Shown here: in pieces, positions 43,240-53,600 of the stretch
How the letters are laid out: each line of letters starts with the position of its first letter
Position numbering within the stretch: the stretch's first letter is position 1
NCBI GenBank assembly: GCA_905234865.1
Contig: CAJOJE010000012.1
Coordinates: forward strand, 1-64,000
Reading direction: 5' to 3'
DNA from: Candidatus Gastranaerophilales bacterium
GTDB taxonomy: Bacteria; Cyanobacteriota; Vampirovibrionia; Gastranaerophilales; Gastranaerophilaceae
Length of the DNA stretch: 64,000 nt
Notes under the pieces: generated by a model
Database searches by the model: none
What the model saw: the letters and a program-made list of their open reading frames with translations, nothing else
Told to the model about the DNA's origin: nothing
Position numbers and translations under genes: made by a program

Positions 43240-44801
43240 AATTTAACCCGCAAGAATTTAAAAAAAACCTTCTGGATAAAAAATCTCCCGATGAAATTTT
43301 GCAATCTGCCGAAAAAGCCGAATTAAAAAAAACCTTAAACGGTTTTGACCTTATTATGCTTGGAATTGGCGCCGTTATAGGAACGGGGATTTTTACCATA
43401 ATCGGCGTTGCTGCAGCAGGGGGGCCTGAATCTCAAGGGGCAGGGCCCGCACTTATTATATCAATGCTTATTGCAATGCTGGCATGCCTGTTTTCCGCAC
43501 TTTGTTACTCTGAATTTGCCTCAATGATACCCGTTGCGGGCAGCTCGTATACTTATACATATGCCACAATGGGCGAATTTGCGGCTTGGATGATGGGCTG
43601 GGTTTTAATGCTTGAGTATGCCATCGGAAATATTACGATAGTATCGGCATGGACAGGGTATTTCTTTGAGTTTCTGAAAGGTTTTTCGCACATTTTGCCG
43701 GAATGGATAATAAACCCTCCCGTATACCTTATAAATGATTACAGAACAACGGTAAGCATACTGACTTCTCAAGGGCTTGACCCGAATACCGTCATTCCTC
43801 GATTTTTAGGAATACCGATAGCCGTTAATATTCCGGGGATTACATTTATTTTAATTGCAACAATAATACTTGCAAGAGGAATAAAAGAATCTACAAAAGC
43901 AGCAACAATTATGGTTATTGTTAAAATGCTCGTTATATTTTTATTCATATTTGCGGGAGCTTTTTATGTTACCCCCGAAAATTGGGTAGGAACAGACGGA
44001 AACTGGTGGCATACGTTCGCTCCAAACGGCTTTAAGGGGATTTTTTCGGGAGCCTTCATAATATTTTTTGCATACGTCGGGTTTGACGCAATTTCAACAG
44101 CGGCAGAAGAAACAAAAGATCCCCAGAAAAATCTTCCGATAGGTTTAATCGGAACGCTTGTAATATGTACCGTCGTCTACATCTTAACTTCTCTTGTATT
44201 AACAGGGATTGTTCCCATTAACGAAATAAACATACTTGCTCCGATATCCGCTGCCATGAGGATGACGGGAAATAACCATATAGCAAGCTTGGTATCATTG
44301 GGAGCGCTTGCAGGATTAACTTCGGTTTTAATCGTTTATCAAATAGGAACAACGAGAATTTTATACGCAATCAGCAGGGATGGCTTTTTGCCTGCAAAAT
44401 TACGGGAAATTCACCCAAAATACAAAACTCCGTATTTAATTACATGGATTTCAGGATTAATTATAATTTTTGGAGCTCTGTTTATGGACTTAAATATTGC
44501 GGCAGAATTATGTGATTTTGGAACATTTGCCTCATTTACGGTCGTTTGCATTGCCGTTTTAATTTTGAGAAAAACAGATCCGAACAGACCTCGTCCTTTT
44601 AAAGTTCCTTTTGTACCTTTGTTTCCGATATTGGGAATTTTGCTTTGCGGCGGATTGATGATTTATTCCCTTTTTACGCTCGGAACAAGCGCCGTTTTAT
44701 TCCCGTTGTGGCTTATTTTGGGTGGAATTATTTATTTTGTGTATTGTTATAAAAATTTAAGAAAAATTAAAGCAGAAAAAACCGCAAGAAACACAGATTA
44801 A
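43236..44801 (+). CDS. APC family amino acid permease, second of a tandem pair
   Basis: 521 residues, a close paralogue of the preceding gene: LGIGAVIGTGIFTIIGVAAAGGP (core GAVIGTGIF) and AYVGFDAISTAAEETKDPQKNLPIGL blocks align, and GNHIASLVSLGALAGLTSVLIV follows. The N-terminal tail is about 40 residues shorter. Start is the ATG of an ATGA overlap, so the pair is translationally coupled. Differences are mostly in the outer helices, including TTRILYAISRDG against TRTALAMSRDG in the first. Two similar permeases could differ in substrate or form a heterodimer; neither can be shown. Inner membrane. Confidence 0.92.
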   Translation: MKFNPQEFKKNLLDKKSPDEILQSAEKAELKKTLNGFDLIMLGIGAVIGTGIFTIIGVAAAGGPESQGAGPALIISMLIAMLACLFSALCYSEFASMIPVAGSSYTYTYATMGEFAAWMMGWVLMLEYAIGNITIVSAWTGYFFEFLKGFSHILPEWIINPPVYLINDYRTTVSILTSQGLDPNTVIPRFLGIPIAVNIPGITFILIATIILARGIKESTKAATIMVIVKMLVIFLFIFAGAFYVTPENWVGTDGNWWHTFAPNGFKGIFSGAFIIFFAYVGFDAISTAAEETKDPQKNLPIGLIGTLVICTVVYILTSLVLTGIVPINEINILAPISAAMRMTGNNHIASLVSLGALAGLTSVLIVYQIGTTRILYAISRDGFLPAKLREIHPKYKTPYLITWISGLIIIFGALFMDLNIAAELCDFGTFASFTVVCIAVLILRKTDPNRPRPFKVPFVPLFPILGILLCGGLMIYSLFTLGTSAVLFPLWLILGGIIYFVYCYKNLRKIKAEKTARNTD

Positions 44802-44873
44802 TTTTTTTACCCCAAAAACAAGAAATCTCTCAAATTTGCGCAATTATTTTTATTTTAGTATTTTTATAAAAAT

Positions 44874-46283
44874 ATGAAGGGATTTTTTGACATTAACAAT
44901 AGGGTAAATTTGCCGTTTTTTAAGGGCGAACAAGATCAAAATTTATGCGTTCAATCAACGCTCCTTCGAAATTATATACAAAGCGTATCAAACAACCCCG
45001 CAAAATTAAACCCTCCTTTAAATAAAGATGTATTTGAATTTTCAAATACAAATAACAACCCGATTAAACAAGTTTCCGACACAGAAAAAAACGAAGAAGA
45101 CACAAACTCTTTAAAACTCGATACGGATACCAAAATACCCGATAAAAAAGAGGACAAGAAAAAATTAAAAGCTGCAATGATAGCAACTGCGCTGGCTTCG
45201 GGAGCAGCCGGCGTAAGCTTTATTTTAGGTGCGGCTAAATCGGGTAAATTAACCCCGACAACCATTTTCAGAAACATTGATGAAAATTCAACGTTTCAAC
45301 CTGCAAAAACAGTCAAAGAAGCTGTTGAATACGGTAAAAATACACTCAAAATCAAAAATTACATCGGTTTTGACAAAGGCTCGGAAGAAGAAAATTTGCA
45401 AGTTATAAACTGGATAAACGAAGGACTTACAAATACCGCAAAAAGACATAACGGAACGCTTTTAATGCCCAATGAAATTGTTTATACAACTGCTAACGAT
45501 TCGAATACGATTGCTTATATGTCAAGAGGTTACACTCTTGACGGCGCTTTAGTGAATGCAACGCTTGGAATAAACAGTTCAATTTTAGGTAAAATAGATG
45601 ACGAGGTTAACGAACTTTTAAAACATCTTAAAAGGGCAAATTTATACGCAACGGGCAGACAAAAAGCCTCAAATACAATTTATGATACCGAAGAATATAC
45701 GGGCATGGCAAAATTAATCGAACAATACAGGAAAAATAACCTCTCTTACAATGAAAAGATTAGATTGTATAATATAATGAGAGGCTTTGCAAATAATTAC
45801 AACGCATTAATCGAACAACCCGCCATATGTCTTAAAAATTTCCTGAAAGAAGAAGGCATACCATGCACTGAAGAGTATATGAAGCGCTTCACGACAGGCA
45901 ATATTGAAAAAGACAGAGGTGAAGTTTTAAAAGAATTAAGAAAATACATCACAAACGGCAAATTCAGAATTAAGACGCCGAACGCTTCACCGTTCCAAAC
46001 CTTATACCACGAAATGGGGCACCTGCAAGATACGACAAAAAGAGCGCCCGCAACAGTTGATTTTAAAGAAGGCGAAACATTCCCAAAAGAGTTGGAAGAT
46101 TGGCTCAACGACCCTAAAAATATGGAAGCTGCATATTCCGTATCAACGTATGCTACAACGGGCCCGGGCGAATTTATTGCGGAAGTTTATGCAAGACTTA
46201 TGGGCGGCGCTAAACTTCCAAATCATGTTCTTGATTTATATAAAAAAATGAACGGACCCGTTATACAAGGAATGCAAACATAA
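44874..46283 (+). CDS. HExxH metallopeptidase-like protein, paralogue A
   Basis: 469 residues, no signal peptide. The N-terminal 90 residues are polar with NLPFFKG (residues 12-18). A small-residue membrane-type helix near 100-122 (MIATALASGAAGVSFILGA) follows, then a helical domain. The C-terminus has YHEMGHLQD with HEMGH at 379-383 and GPGEFIAEVYARLMGG with Glu433 and Glu437, the order of a zinc gluzincin-type site: two His plus a downstream Glu. Family not recognised. The paralogue at 46311-47651 follows after 27 bp with both motifs intact. It could be an intracellular or membrane-tethered peptidase; substrate unknown. Confidence 0.75.
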   Translation: MKGFFDINNRVNLPFFKGEQDQNLCVQSTLLRNYIQSVSNNPAKLNPPLNKDVFEFSNTNNNPIKQVSDTEKNEEDTNSLKLDTDTKIPDKKEDKKKLKAAMIATALASGAAGVSFILGAAKSGKLTPTTIFRNIDENSTFQPAKTVKEAVEYGKNTLKIKNYIGFDKGSEEENLQVINWINEGLTNTAKRHNGTLLMPNEIVYTTANDSNTIAYMSRGYTLDGALVNATLGINSSILGKIDDEVNELLKHLKRANLYATGRQKASNTIYDTEEYTGMAKLIEQYRKNNLSYNEKIRLYNIMRGFANNYNALIEQPAICLKNFLKEEGIPCTEEYMKRFTTGNIEKDRGEVLKELRKYITNGKFRIKTPNASPFQTLYHEMGHLQDTTKRAPATVDFKEGETFPKELEDWLNDPKNMEAAYSVSTYATTGPGEFIAEVYARLMGGAKLPNHVLDLYKKMNGPVIQGMQT

Positions 46284-46310
46284 CAATAAACCGCACTTAG
46301 AGAAAAAAAT

Positions 46311-47651
46311 ATGCAAAATACCAACTATTCAACTATTTTAAGAAATACCGTTCAAAACATTAACGTAAATTCCTTCTTAGACAATAACGACAAAAAAGTT
46401 TTCGGGGAATTTTCAAATTATTACTTGACAATTCAAAAAGAGGATAATTTTAATTCATCAAAACCAAAAGAAAATAAAGGAAATAATCTTGTTTTTAAAG
46501 GAATAACAGGAATATTAGCGCTCGGTGTTTGTGCATTCGGAATTAAAAAACTGATTAACGGTCAAAAAATACAGACAAAAGGGCAAAATTCGCCAAATAT
46601 AAATACAACTCAACAGAACCCGAACGTAGATGTACAAACTCCCGTAATCCAAAATGCAGATGAAAACAACATCCGATTTTCTCCCGCTAAGACAATAGAA
46701 GAAGCAATCGAACATGGCATGCAAACATTAAAAATAAAAAGTTATTCGGGGTTTGAATATGAAGATGAAAAATGTGCCCTTGATATATTAAATTTTATAA
46801 ATGAAGCGCTTACGAGAGTTAAAAATGCAACCAAAGGACAGGTTAGAATGCCCGAAGAAATAGTGTACAAAAATTCCCCAAACTCAAAAGAAGTGGCATA
46901 TATGAGAATATCAAGAAGTTCAAACGGGGATACAAAAGGAATTTTAGGATTGAATAAGTCCGTTTTCGGCAACTTGGACGAGAAAATTGAAGATAAAATA
47001 ATGGATTTAGAAGATTTGGACGTTATAGGATACGAAGGAAAAATCGAAAATCCGATATATGATACAAAAAGTTCAAAAATACTCTTAGAAATGATTGAAA
47101 AATTAAGAGCAAACACTCTTTCATATAAAGAAAAATTTGAATTATTCAACAAATTAAGAAGTTTTCATGACAGAGCAGCGTATTTTGAAAAACACACCAT
47201 AACAATGGCGGAAGATTTTTTCAAACAAAACAAAATTGCATTTTCAAAAGATAATGTAGACTCTATAAAAGCGCTTCCAAAAATTTTACAAAGAGAAAAA
47301 GCAAAAGAACTTTTAAAACCCTACATTCAAGACGGCTCGTTCAAAATTGAAGTACCCTATTCTTCACCGTACAGAAGCATATACCATGAAATGGGCCATC
47401 TTCAAGACGACGTTGAAAGAACGTCGGCAAAGGGCTGTTACAAAAGTGAAGCGGACTATCCGAAAGAATTAAGGGATTGGCTCGACAATCAAAAAAATAT
47501 GGAGCTTGCAAGTTCGGTTTCAATTTACGCATCCTCGGGCCCCGGCGAATTTATTGCGGAAGTTTATGCAAGGATAATGAGCGGAAACAAAGTTTCCGAT
47601 GAAGTTATTGATTTATACAAAAAAATGAACGGCCCGAAAATATTTAATTAA
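46311..47651 (+). CDS. HExxH metallopeptidase-like protein, paralogue B
   Basis: 446 residues, 27 bp after paralogue A. It has a short polar N-terminus with LVFKGITG (about 63-70) followed directly by a small hydrophobic helix (ILALGVCAFGIKKLI), then an Asn/Thr/Gln-rich linker. The catalytic end is nearly the same as in A: YHEMGHLQDDVERT with HEMGH at 359-363, and SSGPGEFIAEVYARIMSG with Glu413 and Glu417, ending in LYKKMNGPKI. Between the linker and the motif both proteins share FSPAKTIEEAIEHGMQTLKIKSYSGFE-type sequence. No signal peptide. Function unknown; the pair is likely the result of a tandem duplication. Confidence 0.75.
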   Translation: MQNTNYSTILRNTVQNINVNSFLDNNDKKVFGEFSNYYLTIQKEDNFNSSKPKENKGNNLVFKGITGILALGVCAFGIKKLINGQKIQTKGQNSPNINTTQQNPNVDVQTPVIQNADENNIRFSPAKTIEEAIEHGMQTLKIKSYSGFEYEDEKCALDILNFINEALTRVKNATKGQVRMPEEIVYKNSPNSKEVAYMRISRSSNGDTKGILGLNKSVFGNLDEKIEDKIMDLEDLDVIGYEGKIENPIYDTKSSKILLEMIEKLRANTLSYKEKFELFNKLRSFHDRAAYFEKHTITMAEDFFKQNKIAFSKDNVDSIKALPKILQREKAKELLKPYIQDGSFKIEVPYSSPYRSIYHEMGHLQDDVERTSAKGCYKSEADYPKELRDWLDNQKNMELASSVSIYASSGPGEFIAEVYARIMSGNKVSDEVIDLYKKMNGPKIFN

Positions 47652-47671
47652 CAAATAACGGCAAAAACATA

Positions 47672-47712
47672 ACTAAAAAGGATAAGGAAGCACGATTACT
47701 TCCCTATCCTTT
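47672..47712 (-). terminator. Terminator of adhE
   Basis: AAAGGATAAGGAAG (47677-47690) pairs with CTTCCCTATCCTTT (47699-47712) with one mismatch; minus-strand T run below 47677. It may also end the + strand metallopeptidase transcript. Confidence 0.7.
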
Positions 47713-47730
47713 AATTAGTACAAAATTATA

Positions 47731-50364
47731 TTAATATTCACCGTTGAATGCTTTTAAGTATAATTCTTTAATGTCCGTCATTAAAGGATAAACGGGATTT
47801 GCGCCCGTACATTGGTCATCAAAAGCAAGTTCAACCAATTCATCAAGTCTGTCAAAGAATTCTTTTTCATCTTTTCCGTTTTTCTCAAACCACTCTTTGA
47901 TAGATGTAGGAAGTTCGATATCTCTCATTAAACCGTCAATCCATTTTAATAAAAGTTCGGTTTTTTCTTCGTCGGTAGAACCGCCTAATTGCAACTCATC
48001 GGCAATTTGACCGTATCTTTTAATAGCACAAGGGAATTTATATTGAGGGAATGTTGCCTGTTTTTTCGGGCAATCGGTTGCGTTGTATCTGATAATTTGT
48101 TTAATTAAAAGCGCATTTGCAACACCATGCGGAACATGGAACATAGAACCCAATTTGTGCGCCATAGAGTGGCATAAGCCTAAAAATGCGTTTGCAAAAG
48201 ACATAGCGGCAATTGTTGCGGCATAGTGCATTTTTTCTCTTGCAACAGGGTCGTTTGCGCCTTCATGGTAAGAGCGGCTCAAATATTTATAAACCAACTT
48301 GCATGCTTCCAGAGCATTTGAATTTGTGAAATTCGTTGCCATACACGAAACATAAGCTTCAATTGCATGAACCAAAGCGTCAATTCCGCTTGCAGCCGTT
48401 AAACCTTTTGGCATACCGTCTACAAAATTCGGGTCAACAATTGCCATTGTAGGAGTTAGGGCATAATCTGCAATTGCATATTTAACGCCTGCCTTATCGT
48501 CGGTTATAATTGAAAAAGGCGTAACCTCGGAACCCGTACCCGATGTTGTCGGAATTGCAACCATAATAGCTTTTTTGCCGAGCTCAGGGAGTTCACAAAT
48601 TCTTTTTCTGATATCCATAAATCTCATTGCAATATCTTCAAATACGGTATCAGGTTGTTCATATTTTAACCAAAGTATTTTAGCCGCATCCATGGGAGAA
48701 CCGCCGCCGATTGCAATAATCGTATCAGGTTCAAAGGGTTTTAAAATAGCGTAGGCTTCTTCAATCGTAGATAAAGTCGGATCGGGTTTAACATCAAAAA
48801 ATACTTCATGATCAATTCCGATTTCATCCAACACTTTTGTAACGTTATCAACCGCACCGGAATTAAAAAGAAACCTGTCGGTTACGATAAACGCTTTTTT
48901 TCTTCCTTTTAATTCTCTAAGCGCCAAATCGACGGATCCTCTTTTGAAATAAATTTTTTGAGGAACTTTAAACCAAAGCATATTTTCTCTCCTTTCCGCA
49001 ACTCTCTTATAATTTAATAAATCCATAACTCCGACATTGCCCGATACGGAATTTTTGCCCCAAGAGCCGCAGCCTAAAGTTAATGACGGTTCAACCCTAA
49101 AGTTATACAAATCGCCGATACCGCCTTGGCTTGAGGGTTGGTTTATAAGCACTCTGCAAGAAGGCATTTTGTTTCCGTAAGCAACTATTCTGTCGGTTTT
49201 ACGTTCATCCGTATGCAAGACGGATGTATGACCCGCACCGCCTTTTGAAACAAGGGTATATGCAATTTCCGTCGCTTCGTCAAAATTTGCGGCTTTATAC
49301 ATTGCTAAGATCGGAGATAATTTTTCTCTTGAAAAAGGATCGTCCCAATCAAGAACAGGTCTTTCAGCTATCAAAACTTTTGTATTTTTACAAACTTCTA
49401 TTCCTGCCATTTTAGCAATTTCATAAGCGGGCTGTCCTACGATTTTAGGGTGTGCCGTTCCTCTTTGAGGGTCAATAAACCCAAAATCAATTAATTTTCT
49501 TATTTCATCCTCGCTCATAATATGAGCGCCTCTGTATCTGAATTCATCTTTTACTTTGTCATAAACATCCTGAACAACGACGACGGATTGTTCGGAAGCA
49601 CAAATCATACCGTTATCGAAAGTTTTTGACATTAAAATTGAAGAAACGGCCATTTGAATATCTGCCGTTTCGTCGATAACGGCGGATGTATTTCCGGGAC
49701 CAACACCGACTGCGGGGTTACCCGAAGAATAAGCGGCGTTTACCATGCCCGGACCGCCCGTTGCCAAAATGCAGGCAATTTTTTTATTTTTCATCAATTG
49801 TCCGGAAAGCTCAATCGTCGGATTATCAATCCAGCCGATAATATCTTTCGGAGCTCCTGCTTCTATTGCAGCGTTTAAAACAAGTTTTGCCGCTTCTATC
49901 GTAGACTTTTTAGCTCTCGGATGCGGAGAAAAAATTATGCCGTTTCTTGTTTTTAATGCAATTAATGATTTAAAAATTGCGGTAGATGTCGGGTTTGTCG
50001 TAGGAACAATGCCGGCAAGAACTCCCAAGGGTTCTGCCACTATTTTAATTCCGTTAATTTTATCTTCTTCAATCACACCACAGGTTTTTGTATTCTTATG
50101 TTTATTGTAAATATATTCGCTTGCATAGTGGTTTTTAATGATTTTATCTTCAAGAACTCCCATGCCTGTTTCTTCCACAGCCATTTTGGCAAGAGGGATA
50201 CGAGCTTTATCGGCAGCCGTTGCCGCAGCTTTGAAAATTTTATCAACTTGTTCTTGAGTAAATGTTGAAAAAATTCTTTGCGCCTCTTTCACTCTGTCTA
50301 TAAGAGCATCCAGCTGTTCTGCCGTTTCGACGGCTTCGTAATGAGTTTCGGGCATAGTCGTCAT
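47731..50364 (-). CDS. adhE: Bifunctional acetaldehyde-CoA/alcohol dehydrogenase
   Basis: 877 residues from the ATG at 50364, which has AAGGAGA 6 nt upstream; the frame is open to 50439 but that part contains an operator-like site. The N-terminal half is an aldehyde dehydrogenase with the catalytic Cys in DNGMICASEQS near residue 246; the C-terminal half is an iron alcohol dehydrogenase with IGGGSPMDAAK, HAIEAYVSC and GLCHSMAHKLGSMFHVPHG (metal ligands). It converts acetyl-CoA to ethanol and reoxidises two NADH, as spirosome filaments in the cytosol. A near-consensus Rex site lies at its transcription start. Single gene ending at a hairpin. Confidence 0.96.
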   Translation of the reverse strand: MTTMPETHYEAVETAEQLDALIDRVKEAQRIFSTFTQEQVDKIFKAAATAADKARIPLAKMAVEETGMGVLEDKIIKNHYASEYIYNKHKNTKTCGVIEEDKINGIKIVAEPLGVLAGIVPTTNPTSTAIFKSLIALKTRNGIIFSPHPRAKKSTIEAAKLVLNAAIEAGAPKDIIGWIDNPTIELSGQLMKNKKIACILATGGPGMVNAAYSSGNPAVGVGPGNTSAVIDETADIQMAVSSILMSKTFDNGMICASEQSVVVVQDVYDKVKDEFRYRGAHIMSEDEIRKLIDFGFIDPQRGTAHPKIVGQPAYEIAKMAGIEVCKNTKVLIAERPVLDWDDPFSREKLSPILAMYKAANFDEATEIAYTLVSKGGAGHTSVLHTDERKTDRIVAYGNKMPSCRVLINQPSSQGGIGDLYNFRVEPSLTLGCGSWGKNSVSGNVGVMDLLNYKRVAERRENMLWFKVPQKIYFKRGSVDLALRELKGRKKAFIVTDRFLFNSGAVDNVTKVLDEIGIDHEVFFDVKPDPTLSTIEEAYAILKPFEPDTIIAIGGGSPMDAAKILWLKYEQPDTVFEDIAMRFMDIRKRICELPELGKKAIMVAIPTTSGTGSEVTPFSIITDDKAGVKYAIADYALTPTMAIVDPNFVDGMPKGLTAASGIDALVHAIEAYVSCMATNFTNSNALEACKLVYKYLSRSYHEGANDPVAREKMHYAATIAAMSFANAFLGLCHSMAHKLGSMFHVPHGVANALLIKQIIRYNATDCPKKQATFPQYKFPCAIKRYGQIADELQLGGSTDEEKTELLLKWIDGLMRDIELPTSIKEWFEKNGKDEKEFFDRLDELVELAFDDQCTGANPVYPLMTDIKELYLKAFNGEY

Positions 50365-50404
50365 AGTTTGTCTCCTTTTGTTATGCGAAATAAATTTAAT
50401 TAAT

Positions 50405-50455
50405 TCGTGACAATTTTCACAAAATACATTATAAACCATAATCAGGTTTTTTCAA
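50405..50455 (-). promoter_or_regulatory. adhE promoter with Rex-like operator
   Basis: On the minus strand: -35 TTGAAA (50450-50455), 16-bp spacer, -10 TATAAT (50428-50433). An 18-bp site TTGTGA-AAATTG-TCACGA (50405-50422) covers the expected start. Rex, the NADH sensor, recognises TTGTGAnnnnnnTCACAA; one base differs here. Confidence 0.65.
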
Positions 50456-50607
50456 GTGTCAATATTACAATTTTTAATATAATTTTTTCTTGATTTTAAT
50501 AATATTTTTGTTAGAATTAGTGTATCGGTTAATTTCGAGTGTCAATGACAACAATTTCACATTTAAGATTTTAACTTGTTTGGTTTATAGTTTTTTTAAA
50601 TTAAGAC

Positions 50608-53600
50608 GTGAGATACATTTTTAATAACAAATTCATCAAAGACTCATCAAAACCCGGAAGCTGGCGAAGGGGTTACGAGTGTTTGCAAAAAGGATTGGTC
50701 GAGAATTTAGAAATCAAAGATTCTACGATTAAAGGAATTGTAAAAGGAAATTTTAAAGACCACTACGAAGTTTCCGTTAAGTTTAACAAAACGGGCGTAA
50801 AACCGAATTGCACCTGTCCTTTGGATGAACCTTGGTGCAAACATACGGTTGCTTTGGGGCTTGCCGCATTAAAAGACCATTATGTTGACGAGATAATGTA
50901 TGAAAAATACGATATCGAACCAAAATTAATCGACGAAGATATTCCTATGACCGAAAACCCCAAAGGCGGATATATTTTCCATTTCAATCCAAAAAGAAGA
51001 CAGAATTTTTTCTCGATTCTCGTAATGGATAGAGCCACAAAAAGGGTTATAAGAGATTTAGAGGGAGTATTTAAGGCGGTTTTGGAAGCGCAAAAGCAAG
51101 ATCCGGATTTCCGATTAAACGATGCGCAAAAACTTGAAGCTCTGATGTTCAGAATGCTTTTAAAACAATCGAGATTGGATAAAAAATCCGGTTGGTACGA
51201 TGTTCAAATTAATAAATTTGACGAATTTTTCAAAATGCTCTCCAAAATGGAAGATGTAATCGATGCTAAAACCCACAAGAAAATTCTTTTCACCGACGAT
51301 ATTTGGAAATTATGTTTATCGGTAAATGTTTCATATGTCGGAAACGTGCTTTTATCTTTATATTGGAAGCGCCCCGATTGCGATGAAATATATCCCTTTG
51401 AAGAAATAAGATATTTTTCGAGAGGGCTAAAATGGGGAAGATACAAAGACAGAATTTTTCAAACGGACGTTTTGGTTTCCGTTTTACCGCAAAACCTTAT
51501 TAAGGCTTCTTTTACCGATATAAAAGATGCCGAAGGCGGAAAATTCATATATGAAGAACTCCCTAAATTAAGGGAAGTAATGACGGTTGAATTAACGGAA
51601 GAAATGGAAAAACTTTCGTTTGAAAAAAGACCGCCAAAATGCATTGTGGAACTTGGAATTGATTATGACCAGTCTTTAAAAGCCTCTCTTGATTTTGAAT
51701 ACGACGGAGTAAGGGTTCCGTATTCAAGAACTCCGAAAACTCCGTATATCACGATTAAAGACCCTGAAAAAGACTTGTTGTATTGGGTTAAAAGAGATAA
51801 CGACTTTGAACAAAACGCATATAAAATGCTTTTGGCTTGTCGTTTTGCACCTATGCAAACAAATAATTTAGCCCTTGAAAAAGAATATGCGATTGATTTT
51901 TATAATTATTACATAACTCAGGCAGGCCCGAATTGGGAATTTATCGAAAAAGACGATATGTCCGTATATAAATTAACCAAAAAAGAACTCACACTTTGTG
52001 CTAACGTAGATTTTTCAACGGATACGACGGACAAATTTGAAATTGAAATGTACGGGGAAGTTGAGGGCGAAAGAATTGAATTTGATAAAATTCAAGATTT
52101 GGTTTACGAAGGACAAAGATATTATCAATCCAAAAATCAAGGTCAATCCATTCTGCCCGTTGATAACGTATTTACGCTTTTAAAATCCTTTAACACTTAT
52201 GACGTTTACAGAAACGACGAAGATAAGTACATTGTAAAAACGTATCGTGCAGGCGTTATTTCAGAAATGGAAACAATGAAAATCAAAATGAAAATGTCGA
52301 GAAAATTCTCCAAATTCTGGAAAGAAATTTCAACATTTTCAAATATGGAAAATACTCCGCTTCCGAAAAACACCATTGCAACTTTGAGAGAATACCAATC
52401 AAAAGGGTATTCTTGGCTTTGGTTTTTATATAAATACGGATTAAACGGAATTTTAGCGGACGATATGGGACTTGGGAAAACCCTTCAGACTTTAACTTTA
52501 TTACAAAAAGCAAAAGAAAAAGACGGAAAAGAAACTTCGCTCGTTATTTGTCCGACGTCGGTCGTTTTTAACTGGGAAAACGAAATTGAAAAATTTGCTC
52601 CGAATTTAAAATATTTAACACTGTCGGGAGCCGAGAGAAAAGAAAAATTCAAAGATATTTCAAAATACGACATAGTAATTACAAGCTATGCTTTAATAAG
52701 GCGTGATATAGACTGTATGAAAAAACATAATTTCAGATATGTCATTTTGGATGAATCTCAAAATATTAAAAATTCTCAAAGCCAAACCTCAAAAGCGGTT
52801 AAAGCAATAAAAGCAAAACATAAACTTGCTCTATCCGGTACACCTATTGAAAACAGACTTGAAGAATTATGGAGCGTATTTGACTTTTTAATGCCCGGCT
52901 TTCTTTTTGACCCGATTGAATTTAACCACAGGTATGTTTATCCTATTGTGGAAAAAGAAGATAAAGCAGTTGAGAAGCGCTTAAAATCACAAATTTTCCC
53001 ATTCATTTTAAGACGTATGAAACGAGATGTTGCAAAAGATTTGCCCGACAAAATCGAATCGGTTGCATATTGCGAGCTTACTCCAGAACAAAAAGACCTT
53101 TACTTGCAAGTTTTGGATTCTACAAAAGAAGAATTGTTCAAATCAATTGAAACCGTCGGCTTAGAAAAATCAAGAATGTCAATTTTCTCAGCTTTATTAA
53201 GATTAAGACAAATTTGCTGCCATCCGAGATTGTATGATAAAGACGGAACTTTAGGCATAAACGAAAGCGGAAAATTTGAACACCTTCAAAATATGCTCGA
53301 AGAAATCATATCCGAAGGACACAGAATACTTTTATTCAGTCAATTTGTCGGAATGCTTGATATTATTAAGCTTTGGCTTGAAAATAAAGGTATTAAGCAT
53401 GAATACTTATCGGGAGCCACAAAAGACCGTCAGCAGGTTGTAGAGAGATTTAATACAGACCCTACAATTCCTATTTTCCTTGTTTCTTTGAAAGCGGGCG
53501 GAACAGGTTTGAATTTAACGGGGGCAGATTATGTTATACATTATGACCCATGGTGGAACCCTGCAGTTGAAGATCAGGCAACGGACAGAGCTTATCGTAT

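Noticed and set aside
50365-50439. Longer N-terminus for adhE
   Set aside because: It contains the Rex-like operator and -10 box; the Met at 50364 has a good ribosome-binding site and matches the family start.
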